Positions 36,170-45,172 of a DNA stretch of 64,000 nt are shown piece by piece (the stretch's first letter is position 1; every line of letters starts with the position of its first letter). The translations under genes were made by a program, and so were the position numbers. The notes below the pieces were generated by a model, which saw only the letters and a list, made by a program, of their open reading frames with translations, did not search any database and was not told the origin of the DNA. The stretch comes from Jiella sonneratiae (GTDB lineage: Bacteria > Pseudomonadota > Alphaproteobacteria > Rhizobiales > Rhizobiaceae): assembly GCF_017353515.1 (NCBI RefSeq), contig NZ_JAFMPY010000014.1, positions 101,670 through 165,669 on the forward strand. Reading direction: 5' to 3'.

Positions 36170-37168
36170 ATGGCCGAAGTGAGTCTGGCCGACACGCGCA
36201 AGGTCTTTGGCACGCATACGGTGATCCCGGAACTCTCGCTGAGCGTTCCGGACGGGTCGTTCACGGTCCTCGTCGGACCCTCCGGCTGCGGAAAGTCGAC
36301 CCTCTTGCGCATGATCGCCGGTCTGGAGACAACGTCCGGCGGACGCATCGAGATCGGCGGCCGCGACGTGACCGCGGTGACCCCCTCACAGCGCGGCATC
36401 GCGATGGTGTTCCAGAGCTATGCGCTCTATCCGCACATGAGCGTGCGCGACAACATCAGTTTCGGCCTGCGCCTCGCCAGGCGGCCGGCGGCAGAGATCG
36501 ACGGGAAGGTGCGCCGCGCCGCCGAAATCCTGCAGCTCGAGCCCTATCTCGACCGCAAGCCCGCCGCGCTGTCCGGCGGCCAGAGGCAGCGCGTCGCGAT
36601 CGGCCGGGCGATCGTGCGCGATCCGGGCGTCTTCCTGTTCGACGAACCCCTGTCCAATCTCGACGCGGCCCTCAGGGGACAGATGCGCATCGAGCTGCTC
36701 GACCTGCATCGCCGGCTCGGCTCGACGATGATCTACGTCACCCACGATCAGGTCGAGGCGATGACCATGGCGGACAAGATCGTGGTGATGAATGCGGGAA
36801 GGATCGAGCAGGCGGGCAGCCCGCTCGACGTTTTCGACCGCCCCCAGTCGCCCTTCGTCGCGGGTTTCATCGGCTCGCCGCGGATCAACTTCTTCAAGGG
36901 CGGGATCGCCGAGAGCCGAGGCGGCGACATGGTCGCCGTTCGGCCCGAACATCTCCGCATCGTCGAAACGGGCGGCCGCTGGCGCGGACGCATCCGGCTT
37001 CTGGAACAGCTCGGCACCGATACGCTCGTCCATGTGACGCTGACGGACGGGGACGAAATCGTCATCCGCGCGCCCCGGATGGGCCCGGAGCTTCAGGATG
37101 CGCAGGTCGCGATCGACTGCGACGACCGGCATTTCCACGTCTTTTGCGACGGACAGCGTGTCGACTGA
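36170..37168 (+). CDS. CUT1 ABC transporter ATP-binding protein (UgpC/MsmK type)
   Basis: A 332-residue ATPase with Walker A GPSGCGKST, Q-loop FQSYALYPHMSV, signature LSGGQRQRVAIGRAIV, Walker B VFLFDEPLSNLD and H-loop VTHDQ. A C-terminal regulatory OB-fold follows (about 235-332). It drives the permease pair at 31501-33203. An AAGGAGA site precedes ATG 36170. It closes the operon: permease, permease, receptor, sulfatase, ATPase. Confidence 0.92.
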   Translation: MAEVSLADTRKVFGTHTVIPELSLSVPDGSFTVLVGPSGCGKSTLLRMIAGLETTSGGRIEIGGRDVTAVTPSQRGIAMVFQSYALYPHMSVRDNISFGLRLARRPAAEIDGKVRRAAEILQLEPYLDRKPAALSGGQRQRVAIGRAIVRDPGVFLFDEPLSNLDAALRGQMRIELLDLHRRLGSTMIYVTHDQVEAMTMADKIVVMNAGRIEQAGSPLDVFDRPQSPFVAGFIGSPRINFFKGGIAESRGGDMVAVRPEHLRIVETGGRWRGRIRLLEQLGTDTLVHVTLTDGDEIVIRAPRMGPELQDAQVAIDCDDRHFHVFCDGQRVD

Positions 37169-37182
37169 GAGGCCGCATGCCC

Positions 37183-37288
37183 TGATACGAGATCCGCTCG
37201 ATCAGAGCGGGGCTCCTATCAAGCCCGCGCGGCGAATGAGCGTCGTCGTTTCCGGCATCACGACGTGATCTGCCGGAAACCGTCTGAG
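37183..37288. repeat. Palindromic intergenic repeat, family A copy 3 (RIME-like)
   Basis: A 106-bp copy between convergent genes, with TGATACG and CGTCTGAG ends (one end mutated). The nested CCGCTC/GAGCGG stem and the second palindrome GTTTCCGGCA/TGCCGGAAAC are intact. It lies 15 bases after the ATPase stop and 22 bases before the stop of the convergent amidotransferase gene. It may work as a bidirectional mRNA end. Confidence 0.92.
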
Positions 37289-37310
37289 AGGCTGCACGCA
37301 TCCCTCGGCT

Positions 37311-38456
37311 TCAGGATCGTTGCCGGGCCGCTTCCAGGAACGCGCGGAACACCGGATGCGGCGCCGCTTCCGGCGCGCCGAGCTCCGGATGGCCTTGCAG
37401 GCCCAGAAAGAACGGATGCTCCGGCCATTCCACGGCATCGGCGATCCGGCCGCCGTGACTCTCGCCGCAGACCACCAGCCCCGCGCGCTCGAGCCGCGGG
37501 CGCAGACCCGGCGACAGGCGGTAGCGATGGTTGCAGCGGATCGTCATCGTGGCTGCGGCCATCAGGCGGGCGAGCTGCGTTCCCGGCCGGAGCCTGACCT
37601 CGCCATCGCCGGTTCTGTGAACGGGCAAGGGCGGCATGTCCGCCTCCCCTGCCTCGGCCATGGGAACGAAGCTCTTGTCGGGGGTATCGGCATCGGCTTC
37701 CGCCAGCGCGACGCCGACGACGCCCGCAACCGCTTCGGCAAAGGCGGTCGCCATCGTCTGCATGCCGAGGCAGAGGCCGAGAACCGGGACACGGCGGCGT
37801 ATCGCGAACGAAGCCGCCGCCATCTGGCCGGGCACGTTGGCCATGTCGGACCCGCCCGGCAGCAGAATGCCGTCGGCCTCCCCGATTTCGGACGATCCCT
37901 CTTCGACGAGATCCAATGGATCGACGAAGCGGATGTCGACGGCAATGCCGGTCTGTGAGGCGGCGTCGGCAAGCGACGTCAGCGCCGCCGGATAGACCCT
38001 GCAATGGTCGTGCTTTCGGCCGAGGAGGGCAATCCTAAGCGGCGGGCCCGGCAGAGCCGTCCGGCCGCCGACCGGTTCTGCCGCCGCATCATGGCAATCG
38101 ATCCGTCGCCACGCCACCCCGGCCCGATCCGCCGACCGGACCAGATCATCGACGTCCTGTCCGAAGCGCGGGTGGACGGGCACGACGACCTCCGTCTTCC
38201 GCGCTGATGCAAGGATCGCCTCGATGGAAGCCGTCGCCTGGACGGCGCCGGCAAGGATGCGCTCGACGAAGAACAGCCCGCTCGGTCCGAGCCCGCCGCC
38301 GGCAAAGACGTACTGGGCGGCGTCGGCATCCCTTGCCAGATCGAAGGTCGCACCGCCGTGCATGAAACACGCGCCGAGCCGCCGAGCGATCCGGGCGGCC
38401 GCGACGCCGAATTGAGCGGGACTGTCGGTGGAATCGACGACGAGGACGAGCGACAT
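37311..38456 (-). CDS. Orphan CTP-synthase-type glutamine amidotransferase domain protein
   Basis: A 381-residue protein. Residues about 138-375 match the class I glutamine amidotransferase domain of CTP synthase: ILLPGGSDM, nucleophile C229 in LGLCLGMQTMA, CNHRYRLSP and the His-Glu pair in LQGHPELG. The synthase domain is absent. The first 135 residues (VLVVDSTDSPAQFGVAAARIARRLGACF) are not a domain I recognise. NCBI uses the label 'CTP synthase C-terminal region-related' for similar proteins, of unknown function. It is divergent from an aminotransferase. It might supply ammonia to, or release glutamine-type amides in, the neighbouring amino acid pathway. Confidence 0.72.
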   Translation of the reverse strand: MSLVLVVDSTDSPAQFGVAAARIARRLGACFMHGGATFDLARDADAAQYVFAGGGLGPSGLFFVERILAGAVQATASIEAILASARKTEVVVPVHPRFGQDVDDLVRSADRAGVAWRRIDCHDAAAEPVGGRTALPGPPLRIALLGRKHDHCRVYPAALTSLADAASQTGIAVDIRFVDPLDLVEEGSSEIGEADGILLPGGSDMANVPGQMAAASFAIRRRVPVLGLCLGMQTMATAFAEAVAGVVGVALAEADADTPDKSFVPMAEAGEADMPPLPVHRTGDGEVRLRPGTQLARLMAAATMTIRCNHRYRLSPGLRPRLERAGLVVCGESHGGRIADAVEWPEHPFFLGLQGHPELGAPEAAPHPVFRAFLEAARQRS

Positions 38457-38567
38457 CGGATGATCGGACGAAAGAGGCGGATCGGAACAAATCGAGGGTC
38501 GACGATAGACGACATTCGATCGCAATGCCGCATTTTTAGAGCGGTCCCATATTGATCGAAGTGTGTC

Positions 38568-38586
38568 AATCAATACAATACCGCCG
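38568..38586. promoter_or_regulatory. Shared operator candidate, site 1 (before the aminotransferase)
   Basis: The 18-mer ATCAATACAATACCGCCG occurs here and again at 46981-46998 in front of the amino acid receptor gene. Its complement contains TTGTATTGAT, and a related TTGTATCGAAT lies just before the GntR gene (47173). An ATTGAT/ATCAAT inverted repeat also surrounds this site. Recurrence at the ends of one gene cluster suggests an operator for the GntR protein at 47219. Confidence 0.5.
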
Positions 38587-38609
38587 TCATTCCAGAAAAG
38601 GCCGCGTCC

Positions 38610-39830
38610 ATGACTCAATCCCGTTTAGCCCCCCGCATGCGCTCGGTCGGCATTTCGCCGACGGCCGAGATCTCCAACAAGGTGCGGGCGGCGCAGGCAG
38701 CGGGCTTCACGGTGACCAATCTGGGCGAGGGCGAACTGGACTTCGCCACCCCGGAGCCCATCGCCGACGCCGGGATCCGGGCGATTCGCGCGGGTGACAC
38801 GAAATACACCGCCGTATCCGGCACGGCGGCGCTCAAGGCCGCCATCGCCGCGAAGTTCGAGCGCGAGAACGGGCTCTCCTACAAGGCGGACGAGATCATC
38901 GCCGGGACGGGCGCCAAGCAGCTCCTCTTCAATGCCTTTCTGGCGACCCTCGCAGAGGGGGACGAGGTGATCGTCCCGGCGCCCTACTGGGTGTCCTATC
39001 CCGACATGGTGCGGCTTGCCGGCGGGGTGCCGGTCATTGTCGGCACCCGCCGCTCCGAGCGCTGGATCCTGACGGCGCAGGCGCTCGAAGCCGCCATCAC
39101 CCCGCAAACGCGCTGGGTGGTCCTGAATTCGCCGAACAATCCGACGGGCAGCGTCTATTCTCCGGCCGAGATGGCGGCGCTCACGGAGGTGCTGGAACGC
39201 CATCCCCAGGTCATGGTGATGGCGGACGACATCTACGAGCACGTCCGCTATGGCGGCGCGTTCGCGACGCCAGCCGCCGTCGCCCCCGCCCTCGGCGGGC
39301 GCACGCTGACCGTCAACGGACTGTCGAAGGGATATTCGATGACCGGCTGGCGCATCGGCTATGCCGGGGGTCCCTCCTGGCTGATTTCCGCCATGGACGT
39401 GCTCCAGTCGCAAAGCACGTCGAACCCGTCGTCGATCAGCCAGGCGGCGGCCGTCGCCGCGCTGTCGGGAGGGCTCGGCTTCATGGAAGGCTGGCTGCAG
39501 ACGCTCGAGCAGCGTCGCGAGATCGTCATGAGGATGATCGATGGCGTCGACGGGCTGGAGGCGGACACGCCGGACGGTGCCTTCTACGTCTTCGCCGAAT
39601 GCACGGGGCTGATCGGAAGCCTGGCGCCCGACGGGCGCATCCTCCGGTCCGATCTCGATGTCGCGACCTTCCTTCTGGAAGAGGCGCGGGTGGCGCTGGT
39701 CCACGGCTCGGCATTCGGCATGCCCGGCCATCTGCGGATCGCCTATGCGGTGGAGACAAAGACGCTGCAGGATGCCTGCCGGCGGATCGCCGCCGCCGTC
39801 GCCAGGCTGCAGATCCGCAAGGCGGCCTGA
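38610..39830 (+). CDS. Class I/II pyridoxal-phosphate aminotransferase
   Basis: A 406-residue fold-type I aminotransferase of the aspartate/aromatic group. The PLP-binding lysine is K240 in NGLSKGYSMTGWRIGYA. Other landmarks are GEGELDFATP, NSPNNPTGSVY and MADDIYEHVRY, and the C-terminal Arg in HLRIAYA binds the substrate carboxylate. It probably removes the amino group from the product of the catabolic operon on the opposite strand, which converges on it. Its promoter region carries the operator candidate shared with the importer. Confidence 0.9.
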   Translation: MTQSRLAPRMRSVGISPTAEISNKVRAAQAAGFTVTNLGEGELDFATPEPIADAGIRAIRAGDTKYTAVSGTAALKAAIAAKFERENGLSYKADEIIAGTGAKQLLFNAFLATLAEGDEVIVPAPYWVSYPDMVRLAGGVPVIVGTRRSERWILTAQALEAAITPQTRWVVLNSPNNPTGSVYSPAEMAALTEVLERHPQVMVMADDIYEHVRYGGAFATPAAVAPALGGRTLTVNGLSKGYSMTGWRIGYAGGPSWLISAMDVLQSQSTSNPSSISQAAAVAALSGGLGFMEGWLQTLEQRREIVMRMIDGVDGLEADTPDGAFYVFAECTGLIGSLAPDGRILRSDLDVATFLLEEARVALVHGSAFGMPGHLRIAYAVETKTLQDACRRIAAAVARLQIRKAA

Positions 39831-39865
39831 GCCGCCCTCGCCCATAGGGGCGTCGCAATTGCAAA

Positions 39866-39895
39866 AAGGTCCGGCGTGACGATCCGCCGGACCTT
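39866..39895. terminator. Bidirectional terminator between convergent genes
   Basis: An 11-bp perfect stem AAGGTCCGGCG/CGCCGGACCTT with an 8-base loop lies between the aminotransferase stop (39830) and the DapA-like stop (39911). On the minus strand it is followed by TTTTTGC, giving a standard intrinsic terminator for the minus-strand operon. In the plus direction the tail is weaker. Confidence 0.8.
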
Positions 39896-39910
39896 CCTCC
39901 GTCACGTCGG

Positions 39911-40837
39911 TCAGGCTGCCAAAGCGAGTTTTGCGGCGGGTTCCCCTGCCAGCGTCTGCAGCACCTTTGCGATCTCGGTCTTCTCCGCGAGCGAAACGTC
40001 GCGCAGCGGCGGGCGGACATGGCCGCCATCGAAGCCGCGAAGGTTCATCGCCGCCTTGGTGGTCTGAGGCTGGCCGAATGCGCGCGCCAGCGCCCGGAAT
40101 TCGTACCAGAGGCGATGGAGATCGCGGGCGCCCGCCGCGTCGCCGCGCTCCAGCGCCCGATAGGAATCGAGGATCAGCTCAGGCAGGGCGCAGCTGTTGG
40201 TCGAGGAAATTCCATCGAAACCGGCCATCATCGGCCCAAGGAAGGCGAGGTCCGAGGCGCAGAAGAGCTTGAGCTTGCCCGACAGACGGTTGGCGATCCT
40301 GTCGATGGCGGTGACGTTGAGATCGCCCTGTTTGACCGCGACGGCGCCCGGAATGTCGGACAGACGTTCCAACAGCGCCGGCGACAGCGTGATGCCGATC
40401 CCCGGCGCGTTGTAGACGAGGAACCCGGTCTTCGACTTCGGCGCGATCTCCTCGAAGAAGGCGGCAATCTGGTCGTCGGTGACCTCCGAAACATAGGGCG
40501 CGGTCACCATGGGGATGCCGCCGATTTCACCGGCGAGCGTCGTCAGTTCGCTGACGAGGCGCGCGTCCGACCCGGCCGTGCACAGCATCACCGGCACGCG
40601 GTCGCCGACGACGTCCATGACATGGCGGAAAAGACCGGCACGCTCCTCCCCGGTCATGGCGGGGAACTCGCCATAGGTGCCGCCGATCAGAAGCCCGTCG
40701 TAGCCGAGGCCGATCATGCGCTCGACGGTGCGCGCGATGCCGGCCTTGTCGACGGCGCCGTCCTCGGCGAAGGGCGTCACGGTGATGTTGAAGATGCCCT
40801 TCAAGCGGGCGCGGCTTTCCTCGATGTCTTTCATCAT
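39911..40837 (-). CDS. Dihydrodipicolinate synthase/N-acetylneuraminate lyase family protein
   Basis: A 308-residue class I aldolase of the DapA/NanA family. The Schiff-base lysine is K169 (AVAVKQGD) and the catalytic tyrosine Y142 (FLVYNAP). The GxxGE motif appears as GGTYGEF. Family members cleave or form keto acids such as dehydratase/aldolase substrates, 4-hydroxy-2-ketoglutarate or N-acetylneuraminate. In this cluster it is the last gene of the operon running from the receptor at 46941. Its job is probably cleavage or dehydration of a keto acid derived from the imported compound. Start MM at 40837 follows AAGAAAG. Confidence 0.85.
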   Translation of the reverse strand: MMKDIEESRARLKGIFNITVTPFAEDGAVDKAGIARTVERMIGLGYDGLLIGGTYGEFPAMTGEERAGLFRHVMDVVGDRVPVMLCTAGSDARLVSELTTLAGEIGGIPMVTAPYVSEVTDDQIAAFFEEIAPKSKTGFLVYNAPGIGITLSPALLERLSDIPGAVAVKQGDLNVTAIDRIANRLSGKLKLFCASDLAFLGPMMAGFDGISSTNSCALPELILDSYRALERGDAAGARDLHRLWYEFRALARAFGQPQTTKAAMNLRGFDGGHVRPPLRDVSLAEKTEIAKVLQTLAGEPAAKLALAA

Positions 40838-40874
40838 TGGTCTTTCTTGTCGTTCTGGTTGGCGGGAAAAGCGG

Positions 40875-42044
40875 TCAATCGACGACCCTCAACGCCCTGT
40901 CGATGGTGCCGAGAGCCCGGCAGCCGGTGTCGGTGACGACGATCGTCTCGCTGACGCCCACGGTGAACCGGCCGTAGACGCGCAGGGCCGGCGGCAGGTG
41001 GAAGGACATGCCCGGCTGGAGCTCGTTTAGGACGCCCTTGTTGAGGCCGAGGATCGCTCCCTCGCCCCAGTCGGGAGCGAACGAGATGCCGACCGAATAG
41101 CCGAGCCGTTTGCGGAAGGCGTCGGTGTAACCCGCTCTGTCGATCACCGCCTGGGCGGCGAGATGAGGAGCCTCGCAGGTCACGCCCGGCCTGATCGTGT
41201 CCAGCGCCACGGCCAGGGCCTCCTGGCAGACCTTCATCATCTCGACGGCCTCGGCCGGCGGGGTGCCGATCCAGGCCGAGCGCATCAGCGCTGCGTGATA
41301 GCGGTCGTGGCAGGCCGCCATTTCGAGAAAGGCCGGATCGCCGGCCTCAAGACGCCGCCGCTTCCAGGTGCCATGCGGCACGCCCGACCGGGGGCCGGAG
41401 GAGACCAGCGGCTCCATGCCCATATATTCCGAGCCGGCAGCGATCGCCGTGCCCATCATGGCGGCGACGAGATCGTTCTCGCTCGCCCCCGCCCTGAGGG
41501 CCTGAAGGCCCGCGGCCATGCCGGCATCGACGTAGGAAGCCGCACGCTCCAGCTTTTCGATTTCGGCCGGCGACTTGATCGCTCGCAGCTTCTCCACGAT
41601 GCCGGCCGCGTCTCCGATCGCACCCAGCGCCGACTGCAGCGCCTCGTAGACGGCGATGGGCAGGAACCAGCCCCGCTTGTCGATGGCGATGCGCCTGCCG
41701 TTCCATCCCTTGTCGGCGATGACTTTCGTGAGAAAGGCGATCGGGTCCTCGTGGTCCTGATAGACGGCGGCGCCGGTGATGAAGGTGTTGGCGATGAAGT
41801 TGAAGACCTCGAGCTGCCGCACCACGAAGACCGGATCGCCGTCGACCGGCAGCACCAGGGCCTGGAAGGTATAGTAGCCGGGCGTCTGCTGACCGGTGAG
41901 ATAGAAGATGTTCTCGGGGCCGGTGACAATCATGACGTCGAGGCCGGCGGCTGCGAGGCCCTCGCGCGCCCTGGCGACGCGGGCGTCGTACTCGGTTTTC
42001 GCAAAGGCCGATTCCGCGCCTTGCACGACGTTCGTGTTTTCCAT
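40875..42044 (-). CDS. Creatinase-like M24-family hydrolase, metal sites lost
   Basis: A 389-residue protein with an N-terminal creatinase/prolidase domain (about 20-150) and a C-terminal pita-bread domain. The metal ligands of true aminopeptidases are mostly missing: the LD..G aspartate is E in FLEMA, the DxTR aspartate is absent (AALMRS), the GHGIG histidine is Y in GYSVG, and the EPG glutamate is absent (HLPPAL). The GYSVGISFAPDWGE segment resembles creatinase and ectoine hydrolase (DoeA/EutD). It is therefore probably a metal-independent amidohydrolase opening a cyclic or amidino compound, not an X-Pro peptidase. Confidence 0.8.
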   Translation of the reverse strand: MENTNVVQGAESAFAKTEYDARVARAREGLAAAGLDVMIVTGPENIFYLTGQQTPGYYTFQALVLPVDGDPVFVVRQLEVFNFIANTFITGAAVYQDHEDPIAFLTKVIADKGWNGRRIAIDKRGWFLPIAVYEALQSALGAIGDAAGIVEKLRAIKSPAEIEKLERAASYVDAGMAAGLQALRAGASENDLVAAMMGTAIAAGSEYMGMEPLVSSGPRSGVPHGTWKRRRLEAGDPAFLEMAACHDRYHAALMRSAWIGTPPAEAVEMMKVCQEALAVALDTIRPGVTCEAPHLAAQAVIDRAGYTDAFRKRLGYSVGISFAPDWGEGAILGLNKGVLNELQPGMSFHLPPALRVYGRFTVGVSETIVVTDTGCRALGTIDRALRVVD

Positions 42045-42047
42045 GTC

Positions 42048-43145
42048 TCAGTTCTCCCAAAGGGTGCGGGTGCGCTCGGCCCTGAAGGCGAGGCCGAGCC
42101 CCGGCCGGGCCGGGGCGGCGACCATGCCGCGTGCGTAGGAAAGACCTTCGGCGGGATCGGCGAGGATCCCGTCGGCGCCGTAGAGCTCGGCGAAGCGGGG
42201 CTTGAGCGCCGCGCTCGCGTGGAGCACGGCGGCGGTGGCCAGTCCGCCCTCGTTCATCTGTCCGATCATGATCGGGACGCCCTGCGCCTCGAGGGCACGG
42301 GCGGCGCGCATGGTCGCGGCGATGCCGCCGAGCTTGACGAGCTTCAGATGCGCCATCAGCCGGTGGCCTGCCGTCGCCAGCGCCATTGCCGCCGCCTCGC
42401 TGCCGATGCTCTCGTCGAGCATGATCGGCACCGGGCTCGCTTCGGCGAGCCGCGCGAGCTCGGCGAGCGGAGCGGGTGCCGCCGGCTGCTCGACATAGGC
42501 AAGGTCGAACGGCGCCAGCCTCTCCAGATGACGGAGCGCCGCATCGACGTTCCATGCGCCGTTGGCGTCGGCGGCGATCTTGATGTCCGACGCAAAGCGT
42601 TGCCGCAAAAGGGCGATCCGGCGAAGATCGTCCGCCAACTCGCCGGCGCCGATGCGCACTTTCAGATCCGTGAAGCCACGCGAGACATAGGCCTCGGCCT
42701 GGGCGAGAAAGGTCCGATCGTCGCTGACGAAGAGGGTCTGGTTGGTCGGATAGGCCACTGCCTCGCCGGGAGCGAGGCCGAGGAGGCCGGCGAGCGGCAG
42801 GCCTCGCTGCCTGGCCGCCCGGTCATGGAGCGCCATGTCGACGAGCATTCGCACCGGCGACGTCGCTTCGGCCAGCGCCGGCGGCGGCTCGGCGAGGAGT
42901 GACAGGGGATCGGGCGAAAGGTCCAGTCCCGCCAGCACCGCTTGCGTTTCGGCGAGCACGGCATCGGGCGACAGGCCGTTCAGATAGGCGATGTTGATGC
43001 GGACCTCGCCGACCGCCTCGATCCCGTCTCCGTCGCGCAGACGCAGATAGAGCGTGTCGAGGCCCGAGACGGGCCCGGACGATGCGGTGTGGAGCGTCAG
43101 CCCGCCGCCGTAGGTCAGCATGGCCCGGTGCAGTGACAGATGCAT
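42048..43145 (-). CDS. Enolase-superfamily enzyme (MLE/dipeptide-epimerase-like)
   Basis: A 365-residue enolase-superfamily protein of the muconate lactonising/epimerase subgroup. Metal ligands are D193 (AADAN), E219 (YVEQP) and D244 (MLDES); K271 lies in HLKLVKLGG. The strand-2 KxK motif reads K162-V-R164, so the usual base lysine is Arg. Family reactions start with abstraction of a proton next to a carboxylate, leading to racemisation, cycloisomerisation or dehydration. ATG 43145 has GAGG nine bases upstream; a TTG at 43160 overlapping the previous stop is an alternative. A racemase or dehydratase for the imported amino acid derivative fits best. Confidence 0.85.
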   Translation of the reverse strand: MHLSLHRAMLTYGGGLTLHTASSGPVSGLDTLYLRLRDGDGIEAVGEVRINIAYLNGLSPDAVLAETQAVLAGLDLSPDPLSLLAEPPPALAEATSPVRMLVDMALHDRAARQRGLPLAGLLGLAPGEAVAYPTNQTLFVSDDRTFLAQAEAYVSRGFTDLKVRIGAGELADDLRRIALLRQRFASDIKIAADANGAWNVDAALRHLERLAPFDLAYVEQPAAPAPLAELARLAEASPVPIMLDESIGSEAAAMALATAGHRLMAHLKLVKLGGIAATMRAARALEAQGVPIMIGQMNEGGLATAAVLHASAALKPRFAELYGADGILADPAEGLSYARGMVAAPARPGLGLAFRAERTRTLWEN

Positions 43146-43156
43146 GCCGACCGCCC

Positions 43157-44311
43157 TCAAGCCCGCAGCATGGCGGCGGCGACGTCGCGATAGATCAGGC
43201 TGGAGGTCACCAGTTCGTCGCGCGGCACGAACTCGTCGGCCTTGTGCGCGACCGCGAGCGACCCGGGGCCGATCACCACGCCTTCGGCGCCCGTCGCGCG
43301 GAAATGCACGAGATCGCAGCCGCCCTGGAAGCCGAAGGGGCCCGGCTCCGCCACCCCGTGGCGGCGGGCGACCGCAAGGCTCGTGCGGACGATCGGGCGG
43401 TCGGCATCGGTCTCGGTGGCGCTGCCGGTGGTCGGCTTGTATCCGACGATCTCGGCGCGCAGACCGAAAAGCCGGTGGGCGCGATCGATGAGAGCGGCGA
43501 TCTCGGCCTTGACCGCTTCCTCGCTTTCGCCGGGGACCATCCGGCGGTCGAAAAGGATATCGCAGGCGCCGGGCAGAACGTTGTCCGCATGGCCGCCGGA
43601 AATGCGCGTCACGGTCAGGCTCGCCTCGCCCACCAGCGGATGGACATGGGTCCTGACCCGCAATTCGTGCTCTTCGAAGACCATCGAGAGGAGCTCGCCG
43701 GCCCGAAGGATGGCGTTTTCGCCCAGATGCGGCGTGCCGGAATGGGCGGGAATGCCGTGGACGCGCACCAGCGGCCGCAGGCTGCCCTTATGGGCGCTGT
43801 AGATGGTGTTGGAGGTCGGCTCGCCGACCACGGCGAAATCGATCTTGGGGCGCTTTGCCGCGTAGTGCTTGGCGCCCTCGCTGGCGATCTCCTCGTCGGC
43901 GACGAAGATGGCCAGAAGCGTGCCCGACCAGCCGTCGCGGTCGGCCGCCAGCATGCGGACGGCTTCCAGCATGGCGGCGAGCGGTCCCTTGCAGTCGCAG
44001 GCGCCGCGGCCGAACAGCTTGCCGTCGCGCTCGCTCAAGACAAACGGGTCGCTCGACCAGCCCTCGCCGGCGGGCACGGTGTCCATGTGGGTGTTGAAGG
44101 CGAAGACCGGGCCCGGGCCGTTCTCCAGGCGCGCCTCGACATTGACGCGGCCGGGCTTGAAGACGTCGAGGGTGACGGAAAGGCCCATGTCTTCGAGCCG
44201 TTTCGCGACGAAACTGGCTGCCTCCGCCTCGTTTCCGGGCGGGTTTTCGCTGCGGATGGCGACGAGATCGGCAAGGTCGCGCACCAGGCGATGGGCATCG
44301 GGTATGGTCAT
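43157..44311 (-). CDS. M20-family deacylase (ArgE/DapE type)
   Basis: A 384-residue zinc-dependent hydrolase of the ArgE/DapE/succinyl-diaminopimelate group. Metal-site motifs are THMDTVP, GACDCKG, ADEEIAS and VGEPTS, with the C-terminal His in VAHKADEF. The dimerisation domain begins near VRVHGIPAHSGTPHLGENAI. It probably removes an N-acyl group from the imported amino acid derivative. ATG 44311 (MTIPDAHRLV) is used because the domain begins there. It lies between the ABC ATPase and the enolase-superfamily gene. Confidence 0.88.
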   Translation of the reverse strand: MTIPDAHRLVRDLADLVAIRSENPPGNEAEAASFVAKRLEDMGLSVTLDVFKPGRVNVEARLENGPGPVFAFNTHMDTVPAGEGWSSDPFVLSERDGKLFGRGACDCKGPLAAMLEAVRMLAADRDGWSGTLLAIFVADEEIASEGAKHYAAKRPKIDFAVVGEPTSNTIYSAHKGSLRPLVRVHGIPAHSGTPHLGENAILRAGELLSMVFEEHELRVRTHVHPLVGEASLTVTRISGGHADNVLPGACDILFDRRMVPGESEEAVKAEIAALIDRAHRLFGLRAEIVGYKPTTGSATETDADRPIVRTSLAVARRHGVAEPGPFGFQGGCDLVHFRATGAEGVVIGPGSLAVAHKADEFVPRDELVTSSLIYRDVAAAMLRA

Positions 44312-44372
44312 GGAGGCGTTTCGTTTCGGTGAGCCGGCAGGGAGCGGCGATCGCCGCCCCGTGTCGAATGGA

Positions 44373-45169
44373 TCAGTGCAGGATCTGGTCGAGGAAGCGG
44401 CGGGCGCGCTCGTTGACGGTGCCGCCGAAGAAGTCCGCGCCCTTGGCGGTCTCGACGATCTCGCCGGCTTCCATGAAGACGATACGGTCGGCGGCGCGGC
44501 GGGCGAACCCCATTTCATGGGTGACGACGACACTGGTCATCCCCTCTGCCGACAGCTCGGCCATGACGTCCAGCACCTCGCGGATCATCTCCGGGTCGAG
44601 GGCGGAAGTCGGCTCGTCGTAGAGCATCAGGGTCGGCTTCATCGCCAGCGCCCTTGCGATCGCCACACGCTGCTGCTGGCCGCCGGAAAGCTCGTCCGGA
44701 TAGGCGTCGGCCTTGTCCGGGATGTGCACCTTGTGCAGCAGGTCGAGGGCGACGTCGTGGGCACCCGGCGCGACATTCCCAGGACCTTGACCGGGGCGAG
44801 CATGATGTTCTCGGCCGCGGTCAGATGCTGGAACAGCTCGAAATTCTGGAAGACCATGCCGATTTCGCGGCGGATGCGGTCGGCATTCCTGAGCTCGCGG
44901 GTGATATCGCGTCCGCGGAAAAACACGTTGCCGGCGTCGGCCGGCTCCAGAAGATTGATGCAGCGAAGCAGCGTCGACTTTCCCGAACCGGAAGGGCCGA
45001 TCAGCACCACCGTCTCCTTGGAGCGGACGTCGAGCGAGCAGCGCTTGAGAATGCGGTTGTGGCCGAAGCTCTTGTCGATGCCGATGATCTCCAGGAGCGG
45101 CCGGTCTCCGGCCGAAGCCGTCTGGGCCGGGTTGCGATCGTGGGCGGGAGCGGAAAGGTCCATTGGCAT
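44373..45169 (-). pseudogene. Polar amino acid ABC ATPase gene with an internal frameshift
   Basis: A GlnQ/HisP-type ATPase split over two frames. The N-terminal part has Walker A GPSGSGKST and FQNFELFQHLTAAENIMLAPVKVLGMS. The C-terminal part in another frame has LSGGQQQRVAIARALA, Walker B LMLYDEPTSALD and VTHEMGFARRAAD. The break is at about 44762-44772, where one base seems to be missing between GMSRR and AHDVALDLL. Without it the protein would be about 260 residues and normal. It is either a real inactivating mutation or a sequence error. The start is ATG 45169 or 45163. Confidence 0.82.
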
Positions 45170-45172
45170 GCC

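Noticed and set aside
40875..42044. Xaa-Pro aminopeptidase function for the M24 protein
   Set aside because: Most of the conserved metal ligands are absent, which points to a creatinase-like, metal-independent enzyme.
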